From the NCBI GenBank assembly GCA_021442155.1, contig CM038222.1:54679352-54743351 (forward strand): a DNA stretch of 64,000 bases, written 5' to 3'. The notes beneath the pieces are model-generated. The model had not been told where the DNA came from. It searched no databases and worked only from the letters and a program-made list of their open reading frames with translations. Both the position numbers and the translations under genes were made by a program. Position 1 is the stretch's first letter; the number at the start of each line of letters is the position of its first letter. This document shows positions 49,505 through 60,900 of this stretch, piece after piece. Source of the stretch: Cymbidium sinense (lineage: Eukaryota; Streptophyta; Magnoliopsida; Asparagales; Orchidaceae).

Positions 49505-49726
49505 ATGTGCATCGACAATAATATGAAAAATTCATTCATTTTTAAAAAATATATTTTAAAGAATTTTTTTGTTATTTTACATGTGTTAAGGCTAGCCACT
49601 ATGCTACCAAATTTTCTTGCTAGAGTGCACATAGACTCTACTAACTCTAACCTCTATAATGAATCACTAGATGATCAAGAGGTCTTTGACTCCTATGAGG
49701 ATATCAATGATGTTGATGAGGTATAA
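49505..49726 (+). pseudogene. Unidentified 73-codon open frame at the start of repeat copy 2
   Basis: This plus-strand frame ends with a distinctive acidic C-terminus: ATMLPNFLARVHIDSTNS followed by NLYNESLDDQEVFDSYEDINDVDEV. The first third is low complexity. A worn relative of the acidic end occurs in copy 1 at about 46105-46155, so the peptide belongs to a repeated element rather than a unique gene. I do not recognise the family. Confidence 0.35.
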
Positions 49727-50200
49727 GTTAGAAAACTTTTAGTAATTGTGTGATGCATCCTAACGGCCTTGAAGAATAATATTAAGTAGAAGAATATTGC
49801 TACTTTTTAACAATGGGGATGAGACATGCTGACAAATAATAGATAGCAACAATTGCATGATCATTACTTTTAACTCTATTATGATTCGGATGAGCCTCAC
49901 TCTTGTACAATATCCTTAACCACCATATAGGGGTAGCATGCATCTCTAATCTTTTACTGTCGTCTTATCTTAATTTAGTTCATCACATTTACGAGTCATA
50001 TATTGTGTTTTAACCAACATATAAATGTCAACCATATCTTCTTAGATTCCTCATAGCTCTATAGTTTGGATGTCAATAATTTTAGATAGCCATAAAGTTG
50101 GAAGCAAAATTATCCAATAATCATTATTTAATATCAATATTAAATCTTAACATGCTCAGAACTCTTTGTACATATCATGCATGTATAATTTGCATTCATA
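49600..50200. repeat. Diverged direct repeat, copy 2 (pair with 46076-46680)
   Basis: See copy 1. The two copies are about 3.5 kb apart in the same orientation. They could be LTRs of a very old element or two insertions of one family; no terminal signals are preserved. The stretch from 50201 to 50570 shows only a (TC)n tract at about 50507-50525. Confidence 0.55.
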
Positions 50201-50574
50201 AAATAAATTTTATGCACTAAATGTTGTGAATTTTTCAATGTAGGCTCATATATGAATTTAATTATACATTATGCGCTATCTTATTTTTAAGCCTATTGAT
50301 TTTATGATCAAATAAAGATTAATTAATTTTGAGCTTTTGAAACATCTTATTAATTTTGTATGGAATTATCATGTATAGAGATCAGACATTTTATTTTTTT
50401 TAATATTGGGCTAAAAAATAAAATGTGCTCAGTAAAATACTTGATCCTCATTCTAAAGGGTGATGTTCTCATTTTACTCATATCCCATCTTGAGTGAAAA
50501 GAAGGCTCTCTCTCTCTCTCTCTCAAGAACATTCCTTTAGAAGTGGAAGGCCAAAATCCCGCATTAGCTCTTCC

Positions 50575-52277
50575 ATGGATTCAGGTACGCTTCCGATTAA
50601 ATATTCTTGATGATTTGACATAAGATCTAGGCTAGATAAATTTGTTTTTATCTTTATATGTTTTCAACAAGTGATATTATAGCAATTATCATATTGAATC
50701 GTTGAGAAATGATTTTTCCTCTTCATCTTTTGTATTAATTATTTGAAAATTTTAGATCAAAGTATATGATTTAAAATTTTTTGAGCAAATAATTTGATCA
50801 TTTGCATAAAGTATTCATATCCTTTAGATGACTTTTCTATTATTGATTTTAAGTAAAATAATATAGCTAAATTTATTTTATACTTTAATCACAATTTTAA
50901 TTTTTATGTTATCGATATATTTATTATTGTCATTGTGATCTTAATATATATATAAAAAAAAAAAGAAATATGAAATATTTTTTTGTTCACCGTTTACGAT
51001 ATTTCAGATTTTTTTTTTTAAAAAAAAGAATATGACACGTTTTCGTGGTATAGCCGTATTTATATAAATATATATAAGTTAGTATAAATTTTATAATTAT
51101 TCCATTTTTTGCCTTTGGGGTATATATATAAATATATATAAGTTAGTATAAATGTTATAATTATTCCATTTAATTGGATTATTCCATTTTTCGCCTCACT
51201 ACTTCTGAATTTATTTATTACATTTATATATTTTTAACATTTTATACAATAATTTATACATGAAATTGTTTGCTATAACATTATTTATAACATTTCATAT
51301 TCATTTCAGATTTTAAATCCATCTTTATTAATCTCAAATATTTTACATTTAATTTAATTGCTATGTGCAATTAATTCCAAACGGAATATTTGTTGAGTAA
51401 ATATAATAATTACACTTACTGTTTAATATTTCTAAAAGTTTTCTATTTCATAATTTTTTATAATATTAAACATTTATGTATAAATATTCTATTTTAAATT
51501 TTATGGATAATTATTGTTTTGACATTCGGTAAATAATTCGTAATTCACTAGTACATAATGGATTGGATTTCTATTGTGAAATTGAGAATGCTCATTTTTT
51601 TTATTAATTATGACATTATGCATTCTTTTTTTTTTCATCAAATAAACATAATATCCAACATATGTTTGCTGTTTTGACTTTAATAATTAGCTAAAATAAT
51701 ATAAATATGTTTGATGTTTTGACTTTAACAGTTAGCTAAAATTTATATTATTATTATTTTTAAATATTTCAAGTTCGTATCAATTGAAGTAATTGCTAGA
51801 ATAATATAGTTGATATTTATTATTTCAAAATTAATTTAAATTAAAATATCATGTCGCCAAAGTGACCTCTATTATATCAATTTATTTAATTTTAAAATAT
51901 ATGAATATTACATATGGATTATATTTAAATCTATGCGAAAAATAATTAGCCCAAAAGAAGATTATTTTTTGGCTAGATTTTGTACAGTAATAAATATGTT
52001 ATAAATTTATATTAATCATGCATACAATATGTCGATCCAAAGATAGACATATCGTTGGCAGAATTTATTATCAATATTTATTGACTGTAATTTTAAGAGT
52101 ACCATTTACAAATTATTATTTATGTCTAAAGACTAAATTATAATGTTGTGTTACGTATCTTATATGTGCCCATTTTATTAAACATTTTATTTCAAGCATA
52201 TATTTGATTTACATTATATATGCATATGGAAATGACAATGTTGTTAATTATGAGTATTATTTTTTGTTCTTTTCAGT
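50575..52277 (+). other. Possible first exon (10 nt) and 1.69-kb intron of a copia gag
   Basis: ATG GAT TCA G at 50575-50584 is followed by GTACGC. At 52276-52277 a pyrimidine-rich stretch ends in TTTTCAG. Joining at these sites puts the ATG in frame with the gag at 52278, giving an N-terminus (MDSVNISS...) of the kind seen in related copia gags, which start just before NLNNIPMLN. The 1693 bp between are AT-rich and stop-filled, with a 64-bp duplication (51081/51145) and a 45-bp duplication (51662/51707). Evidence is consensus splice sites plus frame; an unrelated insertion cannot be excluded. Confidence 0.45.
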
Positions 52278-53100
52278 TAATATTTCTTCTATATTTGTCA
52301 ATTTGAATAACATTCCAATGCTCAATGACACTAACTTTAAGAAATGAAAAGAACATATCACTATTATTCTTGGGTGTATGGATCTTGACTATGCGATGGA
52401 TGAGCGTCTCAGCCGCTTCTTAAAACTCTTGAACAAATGACTAACTTTGAAAAGTGGGAGCGTTATAACCGCATGAGTTTATGATCATGAAATATTCCAT
52501 TCCATAAACCATAAGAGGTGTAATGTGTGAAAAGAATGTGCTAAAAGTTTCTAAATCAATAGTTTAGTTAATTCTAAAAAGGTCGAAGCGAGTACTATTC
52601 TTAGTAAACTCGTTTCAATGCGGTATTAAGGCGATGGAAACATAACGGAGTACATTATGGAGATGTCTAATTTTGTCACTAGATTGAGAGCACTAAAATT
52701 AGAGATGTCTGATGACATTTTTGTGCGCTTAGTTTTTATCTCTCTTCTTGTACAATTTAATCCTTTAAGATAAGTTATAATACTCAAAAGGAAAAATGGA
52801 TTATTAATGAGCTCATTGCTCAATGTGTGCAAGAGGAAGAGAGATTGAAACATGAAAAAATAGAAAGTGTTCACTTAGCTACTTCCTCTCGTGGCATTGT
52901 TATTAAAAGAAAAATGACTTATAAAGGTAAAGGAGCTGCAGACAAATGGACTTCACAGCATAAGGTGCAATAGAAACAAGATAATGTTGTTACTTGTTTC
53001 TTTTGTAAGAAGGTTGGTCATGTCAAGAAGGATTGTCCCAAGTATGCAAATTGGCTGGTGAAAAAGGGTAAACTTCTCAACTTTGTTTGTTCTGAAGTTA
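52278..53100 (+). pseudogene. Ty1/copia gag remnant
   Basis: Fragments: NLNNIPMLNDTNFKK (then TGA where Trp is expected), a degenerate ITIILGCMDLDYAMDE, ITEYIMEMSNFVTRLRALKLEMSDDIFVRLVF (about 52640-52735), and an intact-looking CCHC zinc knuckle, CFFCKKVGHVKKDCPKYANW, at 52995-53055. Gag would form particles and bind element RNA. Frames break several times. It is followed directly by protease and integrase fragments on the same strand. Confidence 0.82.
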
Positions 53101-54060
53101 ATTTATCCTTAGTACCAAATCACACTTGGTGGATAGATACAATTGCAACTACTTACATAAGTGTGATTATGCAGGATTGTCTAATGAGATGAATGCCAAC
53201 TGATGCTAAAAGATTCATCTATGTGAGAAATAACAATAAAGTTCCTATTGAAGCAATATGCTTATATAGATTATATCTAGAATCTGGTTGTATTTTGAAT
53301 TTACATGAGACTTTATATGTGTTGTCATTTAGATGAAATTTAATTTTTATTTCTTGTTTAGACAAATATGGTTATTCTTGTTCATTTGGAAATAGAAAAT
53401 TTAGTCTCTTTCAGTATTCAAATATTATTGGTACTGGTTCTTTGGTTGATAATCTATATAAATTAGACATTTATGCTTCAAAAATTAATGAAACCTTACA
53501 TGCAAACAATTTTGATACGAAGAGAAAATTAATGAATGAGAATTCATATATGTTATGACACAAACATTTTGGACATATTTCTAAACATATAATTGAAAAG
53601 CTTATGTCAAAAGGAATTCTTGATTCTCTTGATTTTTCAAATGATAAACTCTGTATAGAATGTATCAAGGGAAAACAAACAAATATCAAGAAAGTTGGTG
53701 ATAATAGGAGTTTAAACATCTTGAAATTAATTCATATTGATATTTGTGGTCCATTCCCTACACCTATTTGGAATGACCAACAATATTTTATTACTTTCAT
53801 AGACAATTATTCTCGTTATGGGCACTTATACTTGATTTTTGAGAAGTCACACTAGACGTATTCAAAACTTTTAAAGCTGAAGTTGAAAATCAACTTGGAA
53901 AAAAAATAAAAGCTGTCAAATCTGACCGTGGTGGTGAATACTATGACAAATATGATGGATCAGGTGAACAACGCCCAGGCCCTTTTGCCAAATATTTAGC
54001 AGAATGTGGCATCGTTCTTCAATACACCATGTCAGGGACTCCTTGCATAGGCAGTAGGTA
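53101..54060 (+). pseudogene. Ty1/copia protease and N-terminal integrase, truncated
   Basis: Starts WWIDTIATTYIS (the DSGAT-type protease site decayed to DTIAT), then YLESGCILNLHETLYVLSF and LISISCLDKYGY. The pre-integrase HKHFGHISKHIIEKLMSKGIL follows, then CIECIKGKQT (zinc-finger Cys pair), LIHIDICGPFPTP (catalytic Asp), FITFIDNYSRYGHLYLI, a KSDRGGEYYDKYDGSGEQ-like block and AKYLAECGIVLQYTMSGTP. It stops at about 54060, before the catalytic Glu. RT and RNase H are absent: the next base belongs to a minus-strand gypsy fragment. Confidence 0.87.
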
Positions 54061-54350
54061 ACAGTCTATTATGAATGTATATCCTTGTAATTTGATAGGT
54101 ATGTTGGAGCAAACTCCTGAGCATTAGAGAGTTTCCCCATTTCCTACTAATACTTTGAAAAATGATGCAGGTGTGACTGTGTGTTCTATGAATTTGGCTA
54201 GTTTGGATTGTATAAAGTTGTGTGTTGATCCACTGTCAATCAGTACTTGCATTGGTTGATTACCAATCAGTCTTTGTAAACGCAATGTTCTCGAGTTTGA
54301 TTGACCTATGAATGCATTGAAACTGATTTCTGGAATGTCTTCTTGTATTG
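54061..54350 (-). pseudogene. Ty3/gypsy aspartic protease, truncated
   Basis: On the minus strand: SNSRTLRLQRLIGNQPMQ, then the active-site block VLIDSGSTHNFIQSKLA, and KVLVGNGETL followed by a stop and IPIKLQGYTFIIDCYLLP. DSGSTHNF is the standard retropepsin site of Ty3/gypsy elements. It ends abruptly at 54060 against the copia integrase, so the downstream pol is missing. It follows the gag of the same element. Confidence 0.85.
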
Positions 54351-55459
54351 ACAGATTTTCTTAGTGGTTTTCTTACTGTAGGTTATAGTCCTGATCCTCA
54401 TTGACCACCATGAGGGCAAATAGCTTTGATTTACCTGTGTGGCCCCTATGATATTTCTCATCACAGTTAAAACATAATCCCTTTTTCTTTCTTTCTTCTA
54501 ACTGTGTTGGTGTAAGTCTCTGTATTGGAATAGTTGGCTTGTTAGTGTTGTTGTTGTGAATTGGGATAGTAGGAGTAGGTAGTAAAGGTTGCTATTATTT
54601 TAGTGATGTTGCTTGGTTGAAACGTGAGCTTCTTCCTACATATACATCATCTACTAGTCTATCTTCCATTAATTTTGCTAGTTGGAAGGCATGTTGTAAT
54701 GAAGTTGGTTGTAAATCTCTGACTTCTCTTTTAATGTCTTGTCTTAGTCCAGATTCAAAGTAACTTTGGAGGAATTCAAGAGGAATTCCTAAAATTTGGT
54801 TAGCTAATTCTTTAAACTCATTATAAAAGTCTTGCACTGTTATTTTTTATTGTAATTTGGCTAATTCTCCCCTTAAGTCTCTGTATACTGAAGGTCCAAA
54901 TCTTTGTATTATTGTTCTTTGAAATTTTGCCAAGAATGTATTTGTTTATTGAGGTGCATCCATTGGAACCAGCTTAGAGCAGGTCCATCCATGTAAACTG
55001 ATGCTATGATGAATTTTGTTCTTCTAACAGGTTATAATACTGGAAGAATTGATCTGCCTTGAATAACCAACCCTTTGGGTTCTCTCCATTAAATCTAGGC
55101 ATGTCTACTTTAACTGGTCTTGAATTTTGATTGTATGATTTAATTTGATGAGTAAATTCTACAGGATTAGAGTTACATACCTGTGATTCTTTACTTCCTT
55201 GTTGCTATTCTTGAATTGATTTTTTTAGCTTATCTTCAATGGCTGATAGCCTTCTTGATACTTCATTCAAGATGATAGTGATTGATGTCATATGTTCATC
55301 ATTTTTATTCAATCTTCCCACACATTCTTCTAATGTTTTTGTTGCGTGTCTTGTGCCGTCTGCCATTATTTCTTGTAGGAATGGTGGTTCAATGAGAGCA
55401 CCAATGATATAACCTTGATTTAAATCTGACCGTTGAATCTGCTTGGGATGGGTTACCAT
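54351..55459 (-). pseudogene. Ty3/gypsy gag, broken
   Basis: The start at 55459 (MVTHPKQIQRSDLNQGYI) includes CVGRLNKNDEHMTSITIILNEVSRRLSAIED, a coiled coil typical of these gags. The region 54840-55200 carries a decayed RetroTrans_gag core. MQDFYNEFKELANQILGIP, ESGLRQDIKREVRDLQPTSL and FQLAKLMEDRLV follow at 54595-54837. Near 54405-54480 the zinc knuckle reads CFNCDEKYHRGHTGK, with the last Cys lost. This CDEKxxxGHRCK-type knuckle marks a gypsy lineage different from the Tat elements on the left. Confidence 0.82.
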
Positions 55460-56185
55460 GGGATTAAATCACAGACGTCGGTGCCTTGCTTGGTGTCTTT
55501 GTCTCAGTCGGTTGATGAAACTTTCGGAGGAAGGAACTCGTGGCGTATCGAGGAAGGAAGGATAAGTCTATTCGGCTCTTCGAGCGGCCATAAACTCCAG
55601 AGAATCATGTCGAGAGAGAGAGAGGGGGAAAACTCAGGGAGAAGTTTAGGGTTCCTCTACTGAAGGAAGAAACCGATCTAGAGGGAAGGAAGAGGCTCTG
55701 GAGAAGACGAAGAGGAAGAAGAAGAAGAAGTTGCAGCAAGCAAAAATATCAGTTTTTATTTATTCCTCTGTTTGTCTTTCTAATCCTATTTATACATCTT
55801 TTGCTTTAACTATCTGCTAGATCTCAATATTTCTTTACAATTTTCAAGATTTGCTCTAGGGTTTAGCTATTTTTCTATTATATGGCGATATCCATTCTGT
55901 TGGTCGGATGTTGATTCCTTTCTTGATTTTTAGTTATCTTGCTGTTGTAGTTTTGTCTGAGCAGGCAAGATCTTTACTTTCTTTCTTATTTTTTAGTTAT
56001 ATTGCTGTTGTAGTTGTCTGAGCTGGCCATGTCTGGAAATCTTGTGTTGTATCTTGTTCTTGTAGTTTATCTGTCTTGTTATTCTGGCAATTTTTAGTGA
56101 TCTTTCGCTAGGCATGCTTTATTTGGTTATTTATTGTAATAATATCCTCTGGAACGGCTAAGTTCTCTGTATTCTTTATTCAACA
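55460..56185 (-). mobile_element. Putative 5' LTR and leader of the minus-strand gypsy element
   Basis: Upstream of gag on the minus strand is a non-coding stretch beginning TGTTGAATAAAGAATACAGAG at 56185, a possible LTR start. It contains a TATA box followed by a purine/pyrimidine-rich leader (CTTCTTCTTCTTCCTC) and the gag start. The second LTR is missing because the element is cut inside protease, so the boundaries cannot be confirmed by comparison. No clear primer-binding site was found. Confidence 0.4.
55787..55796 (-). promoter_or_regulatory. TATA box of the putative gypsy LTR
   Basis: On the minus strand GTATAAATAG lies about 330 bp before the gag start, in the expected R/U3 zone. Transcription would start near 55760. 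Confidence 0.45.
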
Positions 56186-56431
56186 GTAGCTAATGTATGT
56201 AATTATTGCATTATTGGGTAAAATCTTTTAGCCAGAATGGGGCTTTAATGTCTCTTGTACTCCTGATGTGTTTTTCTCTGTTTGGGTCCATATCACTGCC
56301 CGTCCATTTGGTTATAGCAACCAAAAAACCACAAACCCACATTCATTTCTTCCTCTCCCATTCGACTCTTCATGCGCTTAAAGAAGAAAGATGTCAAGGT
56401 AATCCTCGTCTTCCTTCTAGCCCACCTTCAC

Positions 56432-56497
<66 letters not shown>

Positions 56498-56794
56498 TTT
56501 TGGTTCACAGAAAAAAAAGAAAAAATATATCATTATTATTATTATTACCGTTGGACCATCTTCTCTCTCTCTCTCTCTCTCTCCCTCTCTCCCTCTCTCC
56601 CTCTCTCTCTATCTCTTTGTATGGTTTACAGAAAACATGTTGAAAAAAAGAGAAAAAAAGAAGAAAAGAAGAAAGAGAAGAAAGAGAAGAAAAGAGAAAA
56701 CAATGAAATATATACTGCATTGTTGAAAAAAAATAAAATCAAATATTTGAATGTGTGAAAATTATATGCATATATATGTATTTCTTAGTGCAGG
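56186..56794. repeat. Non-coding stretch with (TC)n microsatellites
   Basis: Pure (TC)n occupies about 56435-56497. A second (TC)n/(CCCTCT)n tract occupies about 56563-56616, followed by a GAAAA-rich tract (56641-56700). Open frames crossing here are low-complexity artefacts. Confidence 0.9.
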
Positions 56795-56809
56795 TTTGAA
56801 GACCTCGAC

Positions 56810-57210
56810 ACGCTCAATAGGGCATGACGAGATGAAAATCAGTCGAGGTATTTCAAAACACCAACTTTCATGTTCATCAAAGCGTGATGAGCTGGCCAAA
56901 ATTGTTAGATGTGGTGTCCTTATGTCGAAATGCTGCCGAAATTATGACTGCAATTTGGACTTAGAAAAAAATGGGGGAGATGAATATTTCTTAGCTCTGA
57001 TTGAAGGCCTTATGCTCATCAGGGTGTAACGAGATTGAAATTCGGCTGAGGTGCTTCAAAACACCAATTGTCACACTCATCAGGACATGACAGATAAGCC
57101 AAAACTGTTCTGATGTAGCCCCCTACGTAGGGATGATGCCGGAATACTGCCAAAAAGCTGTCAAAATTTTGGACTTAACAAAAAAAGAGGGGGATCAAGA
57201 TTCAATATAT
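56810..57210. repeat. Two-unit tandem repeat, about 200 bp
   Basis: Both units hold 'gacgagattgaaattcggctgaggtrcttcaaaacaccaa', 'tgctcatca', 'gatgtggc/agccc...', 'gatgccgaaatwctgcc' and 'ggacttaacaaaaaaa', with starts about 202 bp apart. A (TA)n tract follows at 57206-57231. No family was recognised and an open frame across unit 1 has no known domain. Confidence 0.7.
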
Positions 57211-57420
57211 ATATATATATATATATATATTAAATGTGCTAAATTGTAAAATTTCATAAAGTAAATATACACTTGAATTTCAAAAAAAAAAATTTGGAAA
57301 TAAAGAGAAAAAAAAGAACTTATAATGAATTACAAAGATTTGAATGTACACTTGAACTTTGGGGCAAGAATCCTTTTACCTCTATTCCTTCCTAAGTGGT
57401 GAATGTGAATAAGCTATCAT

Positions 57421-57604
57421 AACTTCTAATTTATAGAAGTGGATGAATCTTGTATTCACTTGATATAACTTCTAATTTATAGAAGTAGGTGAGTCTTGCA
57501 TTCACTTGATATAACTTCTAATTTATAGAAGTTGATGGGTCTTACATTCAATTGATATATCTTGTAATTTATAGAAGTGAATGAGTCTTACATTTAATTG
57601 AAGT
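57421..57604. repeat. 46-bp tandem repeat of hairpin units
   Basis: Four units start at 57421, 57467, 57513 and 57559 (exact 46-bp spacing). Each contains ACTTCTA-ATTTA-TAGAAGT, a 7-bp inverted repeat with a 5-nt loop (arms worn in unit 4), followed by a spacer close to 'ggatgagtcttgcattcacttgat'. Confidence 0.92.
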
Positions 57605-57986
57605 ATTTAGAAGATGTTTGTATAATATGACACGTACATACCATATTTTTCATAACTTCAACTTAATAGTAGATAAGAATGCCAACTCAACAATAAATAA
57701 GTAATTACCATAGCAATTGTAAATTGAAACTAATGGAGGATGAATCTAGATAAGAAGAGTTAAAGGGTCTTGATTGAATATACATAAGACTCATAAGGGT
57801 TTTGATTTAATACCAAACTTATAAGAAATTTACAATAAATTTCAAATCTAATTATCAAATAAACATGAAAATTTATGTAGAGTTAAGAATGAATCCAAAT
57901 TGGGTTTAATAGTTCGTATATGACTATGGAAGTGATTACAAAGCTAGCCAATAAGCATGAATATGATTAAGGAAATAAATAGTGAG
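57605..57986. other. AT-rich spacer
   Basis: No coding sequence or repeat is recognisable between the tandem array and LTR D. Confidence 0.6.
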
Positions 57987-57991
57987 ATTAC
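57987..57991. other. Target-site duplication ATTAC, left copy
   Basis: ATTAC at 57987-57991 and at 63457-63461 directly flank LTR D. The match is exact and of the 5-bp length expected for Ty3/gypsy insertion. Confidence 0.85.
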
Positions 57992-60900
57992 TATTGACCT
58001 CATTTTTGGATGAGGTTAATTTGGCATTTAAGAGATCCTAATCTCAAATACGATTTTCATAATTCAATGTTTAGGACACCTCACCTAGTGTCCTAAAAAA
58101 TCTTTTTGAGTTTATTATAACCTATTTGATATAGGTAGAATTAATCCAAATTTTCAATTTGGATTAACTCAAATAAATCAAATTAAAACCAAATTAAAAT
58201 GAATAAAAGAAAACCCATTTTATTTGAATTTAAATTGATCATTTGAACTCATTTGAAATCATACCTAACCCATTTTAAGCTAAATGAGTTAAAATAAAAT
58301 TAAATTTAAAATCAATTCAAATTAAATGGTTTAATTAAATCATAATGCAATTGATCATCAAATCACATTATGATTTTTAAAAAAATAAATAAACTAAACT
58401 AATTCAAAAGGTAAAAGTGAAATCCAAAAATAAAAACTTTGCATCAAAGCATTTGATTGGATTCAAATTCCCTAAGAAAATTCAAATGCAATTAAATCTA
58501 ATCTCAAATATATATTTGAGATTAATTTTGGCATATCATACTTTAATCCAAACTAAGATGATAATGTCATATTGCATGGAAATAATAAAAGCAAGATAAA
58601 AAGAGGAGAATTAAAAAAAATGGAAAATGGGAAGAAAGAAAGATGCCAATTTCCTTCTTCCACTTTTTCCCATCCTCATCCCATACCACCTCCTAAAGAA
58701 AGATGGCTGATTGAAAAAGCCAAGGGGAATTTTGGTTTCTCCAAAAAAATAAGATAAGAAGAGGAAGAGAAGAAAGAAAAAAAAAGTAGGAATATATATA
58801 CAACCTCAAGCCAAATTGGCTGCTCCAATACCTTCAACACTCAAAAATAAACTCAATCGAAGCTTTTCCCACTTCCCAAGCCATTAGAAATAGTGCAAAC
58901 CGCTAAAGCCATTGTGTAGAGAAGTAGCTTGGTGGAGAGGTCTAAAGACAACGAATTGACTCAATTCCTTTGGTGCACAATCATCTTTAGAAGAATTGAA
59001 GCTACAAGAATCAATTCCGAAGCCAGTCGAGCAACGAATCAAGGTATGCCATTAGCACAACCCTCGTCTTTCTTAAGCAATTCAGTTTTGATTGTTTTTA
59101 TAAGAAATATAATTTTCAAGTTCATCAAACTGTATAGAATCATAGGATTTCTTTCTACGATTGTGTTGCATTTGAAATCGCGTGATTTTGTTGCCTGGAT
59201 CAAAAGATATTAGCAAACTAAGTTGGACGGTTGTCGGCTCCCGCAGGAAATGAAGAAGACGATTTTCAGACCATCCGATCCATGTATTTGGATCGAACGG
59301 TCCAGATCTAGGCGCACGATCTGACTTAAATTCCTTAAGGACCACGGGATGATTCAGACCGTCCGATCAGAACGTCTAGATCTAGTACCATCGAATTTCA
59401 AAGGACCGGGACGAGCATCCTCGATCTCAATCAGTCCAGATCTAGGTGCACAATCTTTCATAAATTGCTTAAAGACCGCGGGGGATGATTCAGACCTTCC
59501 GATCCTCAATCGGGCGGTCCAGATCTAGGCGCACCATTGGATAAAATTCCTTAAGGACCTCTAGGACGATTTGCACCGTCTGATCTGCGATCGGACAGTC
59601 CAGGATTGTCCCGCATTTTCAACGTGTCGCGTGACACGCAGTTTGCCACTTGGGACCGCGATATCCCTATGGATCGTCAGATCTTTGATCGGACAGTCTG
59701 TAAACGATCCCACATTTTAACTCTGTCGTGTGGGTCCCTCCCACTTAAAAAACCGTTAACATTGTTAAATAACGGTTTAATTAATTAATTAAAAATCTAA
59801 AAACTTTCAAAAACTCATATAAATCGAAGAAAACTCAGAAAATTATAAATAAGAGCTCTATGGATTCTTCTTGATGAGAGAAATCCATAGACATTAAAAC
59901 CCCTAATTTGTATTGGGTAATGTTCCCTTAATTTAGGTTTAGTTGAAAAATATTAAACTCTAATTACTCTCAAATTAATTATCCAATTAATTTGAAACTT
60001 TGGGGAAATGAAATTAAGCATAAAATAAACCTTAGGAGAATTTTTGGGGATTTAATTATCTAAATTAAAGGGAAATTATAATTTGATGTGTTTAACCTTT
60101 AAATTAATTAAATTAATTACCCTCTAATAAAATAATTAGAAAACTTTAATCTAATAACCTTAAATCAACATAATAAATATTAATGAACATCAGAATATTA
60201 ATTAAACCTAATCAAACCTATATGAACCTAATAGATCACTTAACTCAATTAGGTAATTAAAAGAATTAAATAATTTAATTAAATAACCTAAATTTAATTA
60301 AATCATAATAAATCAACCAGGTAACAAAAAATTATGAATAAACCCTCATTGGAAAGGTATTTCAATGAAGAATAAGTGAAAAATAAAATCTCATCATGAA
60401 TCTTAATAAATTATGCTTAATTTAGGTTTTAATGAAATTATTAAAACTTTAATTACACCATTTTACATCTCTAATAAAGTTGAAACTTTAGAAACATAAA
60501 ATTGGCATGTAACCCCACTTGCCATAAATATCTCAAACCCAATTGGTCTATAAATTTGGAATTCTTGATTTTCCAAATCTCTAGGTCAATATGAAGTCAA
60601 TAATAATTAAGAAGAATCATTAATTCATTGAATCAAAAAATAAATTGAACTAATATGAAATAAACATCAAAAATACTTAGGGTAATTCATCAAAACTTTC
60701 TAAGTTAAAGAATTTAATCAAATATCAAAATTGTAAGAAAACCAATACTCAATGAAATTCAAACATAATTAAACAACTTAAGTTAAGTTTAATGAAACCA
60801 CTCATCTTTAATGAATTTAAATAATGAATCTAAAATCTAAGTTAATTAAATCATATTAAGAATAATCTATGAACAAACCTATGGTATTAATTCATATTAA

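Noticed and set aside
52626..52874. 82-codon minus-strand open frame
   Set aside because: It is the antisense shadow of a clear copia gag on the plus strand.
53471..53719. 82-codon minus-strand open frame
   Set aside because: It is the antisense shadow of the copia pre-integrase and integrase region.
56206..56758. Open frames rich in Ser/Leu or Arg/Glu
   Set aside because: They cross (TC)n and GA-rich tracts; the composition is that of the microsatellite, not of a protein.
57421..57604. CRISPR-like array
   Set aside because: Repeats and spacers are both conserved (a plain 46-bp tandem repeat), and the genome is that of a plant.
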